Shown here: in pieces, positions 37,937-45,653 of the stretch
Layout of the letters: each line of letters begins with the position of its first letter
Numbering within the stretch: the first letter of the stretch is position 1
NCBI RefSeq assembly: GCF_030553075.1
Contig: NZ_CP130701.1
Coordinates: forward strand, 2,914,001 to 2,978,000
Source: Halomonas sp. I5-271120
GTDB lineage: Bacteria > Pseudomonadota > Gammaproteobacteria > Pseudomonadales > Halomonadaceae
DNA: 64,000 nt
Reading direction: 5' to 3'
The notes under the pieces: model-generated
Seen by the model: only the letters and a program-made list of their open reading frames with translations
Databases searched by the model: none
What the model was told of the DNA's origin: nothing
Position numbers and translations under genes: made by a program

Positions 37937-38338
37937 TCAACGCACGAACGGGTAGACATTGGTCAGGCCCAGGATGTCGGTGACCAGCAGGATCACGAAC
38001 ACCGCGAACAGGGCGCCAACCACGCTGGCACCGGCCGGCATTTCGTCGAGCTGGTTGGCCATCTGGGACACTTCCTCGTCGGACAGCGCTGCCACGCGGG
38101 CCTTCACTTCTGCCGGCTGAACGCCTTGCAGCAGCAGTTGCTGCTGAACGTCCTCGCGGGCTAGCAGCTCGTTGATGCGTTCCCGATCGGAGGCCACTTG
38201 CGAAGCGCTGAGGGCATCCTGCGTCGAGACCAGGTCGTTGGCCTGTGTGGCCGGCACCGACGCCACTGCGGGCAGGCTGCCCAGTACCAGGAAGGCAATC
38301 AACAGCGGGCTAATGACGCGAGCGAGTTTCTTCATCAT
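37937..38338 (-). CDS. PA2779-family membrane protein
   Basis: About 133 aa. The N-terminal signal-like helix (KLARVISPLLIAFLVLGSLP) is followed by a helical periplasmic region (EDVQQQLLLQGVQPAEVKAR) and a C-terminal membrane helix (VVGALFAVFVILLVTDILGL). This is the PA2779 pattern, a family of unknown function always near PA2778-type C39 lipoproteins; it may be a small substrate or partner of that peptidase. Start 38338 (or the next ATG at 38335) is chosen because it begins the signal segment. Confidence 0.85.
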   Translation of the reverse strand: MMKKLARVISPLLIAFLVLGSLPAVASVPATQANDLVSTQDALSASQVASDRERINELLAREDVQQQLLLQGVQPAEVKARVAALSDEEVSQMANQLDEMPAGASVVGALFAVFVILLVTDILGLTNVYPFVR

Positions 38339-38673
38339 GGAATGATCCTTATTGCTGAATTGGCATTTGGCTTCTTCTTGATGATCCGAGACATCCAAGT
38401 CTTGGGAACGATCTAGCGACACGCGATGCATGCTCAGTATACGGGGAGATAACGATGATTTTCATGCCTTTTCTGTATGCGATTGGGAGGGGGAGACCGC
38501 CAGTAGCCGTGGCGACGGACATCGCCCCTTAGGTGACCCCTTACATCTCTCCCCAGGCTGGGCTCCCCTGGTGCTGGTGGGTCAGGATATAGTCATATAG
38601 ATAAGGCGAACTTCACTTTCCTGGTGCACTTTGCGAGACTCTCGCACCCTTTGAGTGCAGGAAGTATGAGTCA
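38339..38673. other. divergent intergenic region with a complex hairpin
   Basis: Region between the PA2779-type and HPP genes. Near the HPP side, TGCACT (38625-38630) pairs with AGTGCA (38654-38659) around GCGAG-ACT-CTCGC (38633-38645); GGTGC (38623-38627) could pair instead with GCACC (38644-38648). The rest shows no gene. Confidence 0.5.
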
Positions 38674-39204
38674 GTGAAATCCTATCTCTCGAAAATGCGT
38701 GGTGAGCCTATTCAACGCCCCCGAGCCTGCTGGCGGGATGCGCTCTGGTCCTGGTTTGGCGCCTTCGCCGGCATGCTGGCCATCAGCTGGCTGAGTGCGC
38801 ACTGGCTGAGCAGCCAGCTGCTGATCGTGGGGTCCTTTGGTGCGACGTCGGTGCTGATCTATGCCGTTCCGGCAAGCCCCCTGGCACAGCCCCGCAATGT
38901 GCTCATCGGCAGCATGCTCTCAGCCATGGTGGGGGTAGGCTGCTTCCAGCTGCTGGGGGCTACTGCGGTGGCCGTGGCGCTGTCGGTGTCGCTGGCCATT
39001 CTGGTCATGCAATTGACCCACACCGTGCATCCACCCGGTGCCGCCGCGGCGCTGATCGCCGTCATCGGCGGGCCTGAGGTACATGCGCTGGGGTGGTGGT
39101 ATCCGCTGTTGCCGGTGGGCATTGGCTGCGCCCTGATGTTGGGGGTGGCGATTCTGGTCAACAACCTGGCGCGTCACCGGCGTTATCCGGTTCACTGGCG
39201 CTGA
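38674..39204 (+). CDS. HPP family membrane protein
   Basis: A 176-aa integral membrane protein with four to five predicted helices (WFGAFAGMLAISWLSAHWL, LLIVGSFGATSVLIYAV, VLIGSMLSAMVGVGCFQLL, VAVALSVSLAILVMQL, LLPVGIGCALMLGVAILV). The family signature HTVHPPGAAAALIAVIGG is intact. HPP proteins are implicated in nitrite transport in plant and cyanobacterial members; the bacterial function is unknown. Start GTG 38674, with a later ATG at 38695 as alternative. The stop lies 21 bases from the convergent nitrilase-family gene. Confidence 0.9.
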   Translation: MKSYLSKMRGEPIQRPRACWRDALWSWFGAFAGMLAISWLSAHWLSSQLLIVGSFGATSVLIYAVPASPLAQPRNVLIGSMLSAMVGVGCFQLLGATAVAVALSVSLAILVMQLTHTVHPPGAAAALIAVIGGPEVHALGWWYPLLPVGIGCALMLGVAILVNNLARHRRYPVHWR

Positions 39205-39225
39205 GCTGGCGGTTCTCCCTCGACG

Positions 39226-40068
39226 TCAGCGATAGCCGGCCATCAGCTCGCGGACCAGCGGGGTGTCGGCGTCGCGGTGAGTGGGCAGCTCGAAGCGGGC
39301 TTTGGCAATGGCGGTGCGTGACAGCCGGGCCTCGATCAGCATCTCTCGATCTTCGGCCAGCGCCAGGGTTTCGCCACGTGGACCGAGAATGCGTGATCCG
39401 CCCCAGAAGTGACTCCCGCCCTCGGGGCCGAAGCGATTAGCCATGATCACCGGCGTGCCATAGGTCATGGCGTAGAAGTGCAGGTTGATGGCCCAGTTCT
39501 GCTCGTTGGAGAAGTCATCGCTGACGATGCCCGAGGCCGAGTTGATCGGCGCGCACAGTACCGTGGGCCTTGCCAGCAGGGCGGCATGCACCAGCCCCGG
39601 GTTCCACAGGTCGGCGCAGATCAGCGAGGTCGCGGACCAGCCCGGACGTACGTCCACGTGGTTAAGCTCGCTGCCGTGAGTGAAGAGCTTACCTTCCTCC
39701 AGGCCACCGTAGGTTGGCAGGTTGAGCTTGCGGTGCACGGCCTGAAGTGCGCCATGCTGAAGAATCGCCAGGGCGTTGTAGTACTCGCCGGGGCTCGCTT
39801 CCTCGACGAAGCCGACCACAACCTGCATCTCGCCGGCTTCCTGGGCGAGGCCGGCTAGTCGCTGGTCCTGGGCCGGGCAAGCCAGTTCGATTACCTGGTT
39901 ACCCATGCCGTAGCCGGTCAGCGAGAGTTCGGGAAAGATCAGCAGTTCCAGCCCGGCGTGGCGGGCCTTGGCAATCATTTCCAGATGGCGCTCGAGGTTG
40001 GCATCGACATCGCCTAAGGTGGCGTTGATCTGGGCGGCGCCGACGCGCAGGTGATCCTGGTAGTGCAT
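39226..40068 (-). CDS. carbon-nitrogen hydrolase (nitrilase superfamily)
   Basis: A 280-aa alpha-beta-beta-alpha amidase-type enzyme. The catalytic triad is visible: E47 in IFPELSLTGYG, K114 in HRKLNLPTYG and C151 in LICADLWNPG. It resembles the N-carbamoyl-amino-acid/aliphatic amidase-like branch more than true nitrilases. It is the last gene of a minus-strand block after the MmgE/PrpD gene (79-base gap), downstream of a compatible-solute-type ABC importer, which suggests it hydrolyses an imported amide or a product of it. Confidence 0.9.
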   Translation of the reverse strand: MHYQDHLRVGAAQINATLGDVDANLERHLEMIAKARHAGLELLIFPELSLTGYGMGNQVIELACPAQDQRLAGLAQEAGEMQVVVGFVEEASPGEYYNALAILQHGALQAVHRKLNLPTYGGLEEGKLFTHGSELNHVDVRPGWSATSLICADLWNPGLVHAALLARPTVLCAPINSASGIVSDDFSNEQNWAINLHFYAMTYGTPVIMANRFGPEGGSHFWGGSRILGPRGETLALAEDREMLIEARLSRTAIAKARFELPTHRDADTPLVRELMAGYR

Positions 40069-40147
40069 GGTCGGGTCTCGATATGGGATGACGGGAGGTG
40101 GGGCAACGAGCCATCGCCGTGGATCATCGCACCCGCCTGGCGGTGCT

Positions 40148-41497
40148 TCAAGGCGCGCTCAGCAGGCCCAGCAGCTCGCTTGCGTTGCGGACTTCCAGAC
40201 TCATCACTACCTCGCGAAGCCGTGTCGCTCTCTCGCCTAGTACGGGCTCTGCCAGCGCTTGATACTTGTCGATCACCTCGGCGTCCGAGAGGGGCTTGTC
40301 CGGGTTGCCGCGGGCCTCGAAGTCTGCGCTCTCGATGACCTCGCCGCTGTCGAGATGCAGCTTGGCGCGCGCCCAGCGTTCGGCGGGGAAACGGGCGTTG
40401 AAGGCCTCATCTTCATGAATCTCCACCTTGCTGGCCAGGGCCCTGAGGTCCAGAGCCTCGAGTTCGTCGCAGACCCCAGCGACATCCACGGTGCCACGGC
40501 CCAGGGCGCAGGCCACCGACCAGGGCAAGCTGTATTGGGCCTGCTCGGTGGTTGCTGGGTGCGTCACATGCAGGCGCTTGCCCTCGTGAAAGGTCATGAT
40601 CTCGATGCGTGCGATCCTTGCCGGGTCGCGCTTATCAGCGGGTAGCGCGAGCACGGCTTCAACGGCAGGTTGCGCCCAGCGGCACACCGGATAGGCCTTG
40701 AAGTACTGTTCATGCACGTACCAGCGTTCGCCCAGGTCCTGCCAGATAGAGGCTACCTGAGGCGCCGTTACGGTCAGCGCTGGGGCGCCGGTGAAGCCAT
40801 CTTCGGCCAGCAGGGCCGCCGAGATGCCGGTCATGGCACCCCAGCCGGAACCGTCCTTGAGCATCGTCGGATGGTCGATGCAGCGCATCATCTGGCTGCG
40901 CGGACCATAGAACTCGGCGATGCCGAGTGCGTGATGCAGGGTCTCGATGTCGAAGCCGCGCAGGCGAGCGGCCACTGCCGCGACGCCAAGTGCGTTCCAG
41001 GCGCCCGAGGTGTGGTAGTCCGGGCTCTGCGCATGCAGGGCGATCCCGGCCCGGGTGGCGATCTCGTAGCCGTAGACGAGCAGGGCAAGAAAGTCACGTC
41101 CCGACAGCTGCGCGACCTCGGGCAGGGCAAGCAGGCCGGGCAGCAGGGCCACGCCTGAATGTCCCTTGGTCAGCACCTGACCGTCGTGGGCATCGAGCGC
41201 ATCGATCAGCCAGGCACCGTGCAGGGCGACGCCGGTGGGCGAGGCCTGCCCCGGGGCGAACAGCAGCGGACGGTCACCGCCATGCTGGGTGGTCACGAAG
41301 CGCGCAGCCTTGTCGGCAAGCGCTGTGCGGGTGGCGCCGGCGGCTACGCCCAGCAAGTCGAGTAGGCAGCGCTTGGCCTGGTGCAGGTCGGCCTCGTCGA
41401 GGGTCGAAAGATCGACCCGGTGCATCCAGGCGAGCGGGGCCTGATCCTTTGTGGGGGGCTCGTGCGCGGTGAGTTCCTGTTTCGTCAGCTCAGGCAT
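40148..41497 (-). CDS. MmgE/PrpD family protein
   Basis: A 449-aa member of the family of 2-methylcitrate dehydratase PrpD and cis-aconitate decarboxylase. The conserved parts are KRCLLDLLGVAAGATRTALA, LIDALDAHDGQVLTKGHSGV (catalytic Asp/His loop), GYEIATRAGIALHA, SGAWNALGVAAVAARLRG and FKAYPVCRWAQPAVEA. Without a prp operon nearby it is unlikely to be the propionate enzyme; such stand-alone members act on other dicarboxylates or cyclic intermediates. It lies between an ABC importer gene set and a nitrilase-family gene, all on the minus strand. Confidence 0.88.
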   Translation of the reverse strand: MPELTKQELTAHEPPTKDQAPLAWMHRVDLSTLDEADLHQAKRCLLDLLGVAAGATRTALADKAARFVTTQHGGDRPLLFAPGQASPTGVALHGAWLIDALDAHDGQVLTKGHSGVALLPGLLALPEVAQLSGRDFLALLVYGYEIATRAGIALHAQSPDYHTSGAWNALGVAAVAARLRGFDIETLHHALGIAEFYGPRSQMMRCIDHPTMLKDGSGWGAMTGISAALLAEDGFTGAPALTVTAPQVASIWQDLGERWYVHEQYFKAYPVCRWAQPAVEAVLALPADKRDPARIARIEIMTFHEGKRLHVTHPATTEQAQYSLPWSVACALGRGTVDVAGVCDELEALDLRALASKVEIHEDEAFNARFPAERWARAKLHLDSGEVIESADFEARGNPDKPLSDAEVIDKYQALAEPVLGERATRLREVVMSLEVRNASELLGLLSAP

Positions 41498-41533
41498 GGC
41501 AGTGATCTCGGGAGCAGGGCGGGTGGCAAAAAG

Positions 41534-41560
41534 AAGGCCGCCCTGGGGCGGCCTTCGAGA
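41534..41560 (-). terminator. intrinsic terminator after the solute-binding protein gene
   Basis: AAGGCCGCCC, two loop bases and GGGCGGCCTT; on the minus strand it is followed by CTTTTTGCC. It lies between the binding-protein stop (41599) and the MmgE/PrpD start (41497), so the two downstream genes may need their own promoter or read-through. Confidence 0.8.
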
Positions 41561-41598
41561 CGATCGCGCAAGCGGGGCGCTACCCGCTCAGGCGTCGA

Positions 41599-42480
41599 TC
41601 ACAGCAGGTCGTGTTCCTTGAGGAAGCCTTCGGCGACTCGTTCGATGGTTTCTTTCTCGACGTCGACCTGGGCGTTGAGGCTGGACATGGTCGCGTCGTC
41701 GAGCAGGCTGGAGAGCTTGTCCATCTGGCCCTCGAGCTTGGGGTTGGCCGCAAGGGTTTCTTCGCGCACCACCGGGGTCAGCGCATAGGCCGGGAAGTAG
41801 TTCTGGTCGTCTTCGAGGACCTGGAAGTTGAAGGCCGGAATGCGGCCATCGGTGGCGAAGACCAGGCCGACGTCGACCTGTGCGTCGCGCAGGGCCTGGT
41901 AAACCAAGCCGGAATCCATGCGCTTGACGTCGCCGCGGCCGACGCGGAAGTCATAGGCCTGCTGCAGCGGGCGCCAGCCGTCTTCGCGAGCATAGAACTC
42001 GGCATTCAGGGCGAAAGTCAGGCCTTCGTCGTCGTTGACCGCCTGGGCCAGGTCGGAGAGCGTCGCGATGCCGCGTTCCTGGGCATCGTCTTCACGCATG
42101 GCCAGGGCGTAGGTGTTGTTGGCATCGGAGGGCGCGAGCCAGACCAGGCCCTTCTCGGCGTCGAGTTCCTTGACCCGCGTGTAGGTGTCTTCCGGCGACA
42201 GGCGCTCGGTGACGTCGTTGTAGTTGATCAGCGAGGTGCCGGTGTATTCCCAGTACAAGTCGATCTGGCCGTTTTCCTGGGCCTGGCGCAGCACGGCGGA
42301 GCCCATGCCGGAGCGTTTCTCGACGTCATAGCCCAGCCCATCGAGATACTGGCTGGTCATGCTGGCAAGGATTTGTTGCTCGGTGAAGTTCTTGCCACCC
42401 ACTACGATCTCGTTGGCCTGGGCGGTGGCCATGGTGCCGGCCAGTGCCGCGCCGGTGAGCAGGGTCATCAAGGTTTTCAT
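41599..42480 (-). CDS. glycine-betaine/choline/carnitine-type ABC transporter substrate-binding protein
   Basis: A 293-aa periplasmic protein with a Sec signal peptide (MKTLMTLLTGAALAGTMATA). The family pattern of OpuC/OsmF/YehZ proteins is clear: VVGGKNFTEQQILASMTSQY, SGMGSAVLRQAQENGQIDLY, WEYTGTSLINYND and VYQALRDAQVDVGLVFATDG. It should bind a quaternary amine or related osmolyte. Encoded 130 bases downstream of its permease, on the same strand as the rest of the transporter. Confidence 0.92.
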   Translation of the reverse strand: MKTLMTLLTGAALAGTMATAQANEIVVGGKNFTEQQILASMTSQYLDGLGYDVEKRSGMGSAVLRQAQENGQIDLYWEYTGTSLINYNDVTERLSPEDTYTRVKELDAEKGLVWLAPSDANNTYALAMREDDAQERGIATLSDLAQAVNDDEGLTFALNAEFYAREDGWRPLQQAYDFRVGRGDVKRMDSGLVYQALRDAQVDVGLVFATDGRIPAFNFQVLEDDQNYFPAYALTPVVREETLAANPKLEGQMDKLSSLLDDATMSSLNAQVDVEKETIERVAEGFLKEHDLL

Positions 42481-42610
42481 GGTGTCGCTCCTGTCTGTGA
42501 TTTGTCGGTCATTAATTATTGGTTGTGAATGACGAGGCGTCAGTCATGCGTTTTGCAGTGGGTCGTGCGTCCTTGCTGGCCGAGTCGCTGCCGGCCTTGG
42601 GTCTCCTGAA

Positions 42611-43342
42611 TCAGGCCCGGCCTGGGTTCACGCCTCTAGGCACCAGCAGGAAGGCAGTGATGGCGATCAGCATATCCACCACGATCGCCAGCAAGGCCGT
42701 GGGAATGGCGCCGGAGAGCATCATCACCGGGTCATAGAGGTCGATGCCGGTAAAGATCAGCTCGCCAAGGCCACCAGCCCCGATCAGGAAGGCCAGCGGC
42801 ACGGTGCCGATGTTGATGGCCAGCGCCGTGCGGATACCGGCAAAAATCACGTACAGCGCATTGGGCAGTTCGACCCGCAGCAGGCGCTGGGTTGGCGACA
42901 TGCCAATGCCTGCCGCAGCTTCCTTGAGAGCCGGCGAAACGCCCTTGAGCCCGGTGTAGGTGTTGCGGGTGATCGGCAGCAGGGTCGCCACGAAAAGCCC
43001 GAACACGGCAGGCAAGGTGCCGATGCCCAGAAAGCTCATCGACAGCGCCAGCACCGCAAGCGTCGGGATGGTGGTGCCCACGTTGAGCACCTGCATCGCG
43101 GATTCGGCGACCTTTTCCATGCTGGGGCGCGATAGCAGGGTGCCCAGCGGGATGGCGACGATAATTGCCAGGCTGCCGGAGATGGCGGTCAGCCACAGGT
43201 GTTGCACCGCCAGATACTGGATGTCTGGTATGTAGAAAATGAAGTCGTCGATTACGCCACTGGACTGGCTCCAGACCCCGGCCACGAAGACTGCCACCAG
43301 CACCAGCAGGCGCACTGCCCCTGAGAGGTTCAGCGTCGGCAT
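42611..43342 (-). CDS. ABC transporter permease, OpuCD/YehW-type
   Basis: A 243-aa integral membrane permease with six predicted helices. The coupling EAA loop reads VSPALKEAAAGIGMSPTQRL, and SGSLAIIVAIPLGTLLSRP and TALAINIGTVPLAFLIGAGG are typical of osmoprotectant importers. It pairs with the second permease at 44570-45235. Three bases separate it from the ATPase gene upstream, indicating one operon. Confidence 0.92.
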   Translation of the reverse strand: MPTLNLSGAVRLLVLVAVFVAGVWSQSSGVIDDFIFYIPDIQYLAVQHLWLTAISGSLAIIVAIPLGTLLSRPSMEKVAESAMQVLNVGTTIPTLAVLALSMSFLGIGTLPAVFGLFVATLLPITRNTYTGLKGVSPALKEAAAGIGMSPTQRLLRVELPNALYVIFAGIRTALAINIGTVPLAFLIGAGGLGELIFTGIDLYDPVMMLSGAIPTALLAIVVDMLIAITAFLLVPRGVNPGRA

Positions 43343-43345
43343 GGC

Positions 43346-44524
43346 TTACTCCTTGTCGGCCGGTGACAGCGATGCCGCGGCATCCAGAGTGGCCTCGTCC
43401 CGCGAGTGAGTCCGGTAGCGTGAGCCCAGGTGGTGGGTGATCGCCCGCTGGGTGATCTGGCCGACGATGCGGCCGTCATCATCGACGCAGGCTACCCAGG
43501 TCATGTCGTTGGCGAACATCAGCGAGGCGACCTTGCGCAGGTCGTCGTCGAGGCTGACCACCACCGGCACGCTCTGGAAGTGATCCCGGCAATGGCCCTT
43601 GGTGGTGCGGGCCACGGCGGCGTTGATGATGCCCACCGGCTGGCGCCTGTCGTTCACCATCACGATGCTGTTCTGGTAGCCGTACTCTTCGATGCGCTTG
43701 AGCGCGGTGTCGAGAGTGTCGTCCGGGCGCACCAGGCCGATTTCGTCGCTGGCCAGGTCGCGCACCTTGACCAGGTTGAGGCGCTTGAGGGCACGGTCCT
43801 CACCGAGGAAGGACTCGACGAAGTCGTTCTTGGGCGCAGCCAGCAGCTCATCGGGTTCCGAGTACTGCACCAGCTTGCCGGCGCGGAAGATGGCGATGCG
43901 GTCGCCCATCTTGATCGCTTCGTCGATGTCGTGGCTGACGAACATGATCGTCTTCTTGAGGTCCTGCTGCATTTTCAGGAACTCGTCCTGAATCACCGCC
44001 CGGTTGATCGGGTCGATGGCGCCGAAGGGTTCGTCCATCAGCATCACCGGGGGATCGGCGGCCAGCGCCCGGGCCACGCCGATACGCTGCTGCTGCCCGC
44101 CGGAAAGCTCGCTTGGGTAGCGTTTGAGGAAGGCATCCGGCTCCAGGGCGATCATGCGCATCATCTCCCGCGCGCGCTCCCGGTACTTGGTCTTGTCCCA
44201 GCCCAGCAGCTTGGGCACCACGGTGATGTTTTCCTCGATGGTCATGTTGGGGAACAGACCGATCTGCTGGATCACGTAGCCGATGTTGCGCCGCAGGTCC
44301 TGGGTGTCGAGGCTAGTGGTGTCCTCGCCATTGATGAACACCTTGCCCGAGGTCGGGCGGATGATGCGGTTGATCATCTTCAGGGTGGTGGTTTTGCCGC
44401 AGCCGGAGGGGCCGAGCAGGATGCAGATTTCACCGCTCGGCACTTCCATGCTGATGTGGTCGGCGGCGGTCACGGCGCCCTTGGGCGTGTCGAAGACCTT
44501 GGTCAGGTTATCGAGTCGAATCAT
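43346..44524 (-). CDS. ABC transporter ATP-binding protein with CBS domains, OpuCA/YehX-type
   Basis: A 392-aa energising subunit. Walker A is LLGPSGCGKTTT, the signature LSGGQQQRIGVARALAADPP and Walker B VMLMDEPFGAID, then the His loop VSHDIDEA. The C-terminal 120 residues hold two CBS modules (DTALKRIEEYGYQNSIVMVN and LRKVASLMFANDMTWVACVD), which in OpuA-type systems sense ionic strength or nucleotides and gate transport. Consistent with osmotic regulation in a halophile. Confidence 0.93.
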   Translation of the reverse strand: MIRLDNLTKVFDTPKGAVTAADHISMEVPSGEICILLGPSGCGKTTTLKMINRIIRPTSGKVFINGEDTTSLDTQDLRRNIGYVIQQIGLFPNMTIEENITVVPKLLGWDKTKYRERAREMMRMIALEPDAFLKRYPSELSGGQQQRIGVARALAADPPVMLMDEPFGAIDPINRAVIQDEFLKMQQDLKKTIMFVSHDIDEAIKMGDRIAIFRAGKLVQYSEPDELLAAPKNDFVESFLGEDRALKRLNLVKVRDLASDEIGLVRPDDTLDTALKRIEEYGYQNSIVMVNDRRQPVGIINAAVARTTKGHCRDHFQSVPVVVSLDDDLRKVASLMFANDMTWVACVDDDGRIVGQITQRAITHHLGSRYRTHSRDEATLDAAASLSPADKE

Positions 44525-44569
44525 GAAGCGGTCCTTGTCTGGTCGGCAGAATGTGGCACGAATGACGGC

Positions 44570-45235
44570 TCAGGTGGCGGCGGCGGCGCGCTCCATCCCC
44601 TTGGGCGTCAGGCGCTTCTGCAGCGCCAGCAGTGAATAGTCGACAATGATCGCCAGCACGCTGACGGCCACGGCACCGAGGATCAGCTGGCGCGGATCGG
44701 ACTGGGAAATACCGCGGCTGATGAAGGTGCCGAGCCCGCCAGCGCCGATGTAGGCGGCGATGGCCATGACGCCGATGTTGAGCACCACTGCGGTGCGCAC
44801 GCCGGCCATGATCACCGGCACGGCGAGCGGGATCTCGACCATGCGCAGGCGCTGGTTCTGGCTCATGCCGATGCCGCGAGCGGCCTCGCGCAGTGCTGGA
44901 TCGACGTTGTTGATGGCGGTGTAGGTGTTGCGAATGATCGGTAACTGCGAATAGAGCAGCACCGCGATGACCGCCGGCATGTAACCGATGCCCTGACCGA
45001 TGACCGATAGAATCGGGATCATGATGCCGAACAGTGCGATGGAGGGGATCGTCACGATGATCGAGGCGATGTAGAGCACGGTCTTGGCGGCGCGCTCGTT
45101 CTTGGTGATGGCGATGCCGATCGGCACCCCCGTCAGGGTCGCGATGCCGACCGCTACACCCACAAGGGAGATATGCTCGATGGTGCGGGTCAGCAAGAGC
45201 TCCAGGTTGTCCAGAGCATATTGAAACAGTTCCAA
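44570..45235 (-). CDS. ABC transporter permease, OpuCB-type
   Basis: A 221-aa integral membrane permease. The EAA loop is VDPALREAARGIGMSQNQRL, preceded by HISLVGVAVGIATLTGVPIG and followed by VVLNIGVMAIAAYIGAGGLG. It is the first gene of the importer in the order permease, ATPase, permease, binding protein, as in OpuC-type systems. The 45-base gap to the ATPase gene supports one operon; the promoter should lie in 45236-45450. Confidence 0.92.
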   Translation of the reverse strand: MELFQYALDNLELLLTRTIEHISLVGVAVGIATLTGVPIGIAITKNERAAKTVLYIASIIVTIPSIALFGIMIPILSVIGQGIGYMPAVIAVLLYSQLPIIRNTYTAINNVDPALREAARGIGMSQNQRLRMVEIPLAVPVIMAGVRTAVVLNIGVMAIAAYIGAGGLGTFISRGISQSDPRQLILGAVAVSVLAIIVDYSLLALQKRLTPKGMERAAAAT

Positions 45236-45653
45236 GCGTCGTCTCCTTGATTATTGTGTCTCAAGACCGGCAGGAGTTCGCCGGCCCGGGATGACGGTGC
45301 AGCGCATTAGTGCGAGCTTCCGATAATCACGCGGACAGGGGTGCCGGCGCGGGAACCGGCTAAGCGTAGCAGAGCGGCATAGCCATTTGTTATCGATATG
45401 GATGACGATACAAAATGCCAATTATTGATAATGGTGATTCAAGCGCGTAAGCGACCGCTTACTTTGTGCCGCTTCATGATGTTGCGCAAGAGGAGAAGAG
45501 GGGGGGAGAAGAGGGGAATGAGGAAGATGGCTTGAGGCGCTGAGATCTGTGAGCAGCGGCCATATCAGCCGTCAGGGTTTCCCTATATGCTCCACGAGTA
45601 AAGGGATTGGCAACTTTGCCGCAATGAGTCGCAATGGAAGGTACTCCGGTGTC
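45236..45653. other. divergent control region with a polypurine tract
   Basis: Between the ABC operon and the papain-like gene. An AT-rich patch (about 45375-45445) has TATCGATA and TTGATAATGG and is the likely promoter zone. A polypurine run about 45487-45530, with G7 in the middle and several GAGGAGAAGAGG-like steps, lies before the start of the plus-strand gene. A longer frame upstream of 45654 is open but lacks a ribosome site. Confidence 0.45.

Noticed and set aside
45420..45445. Fur box (GATAAT repeats) upstream of the ABC importer
   Set aside because: Only one clear GATAAT unit; similarity to the 19-bp consensus is too weak to claim.
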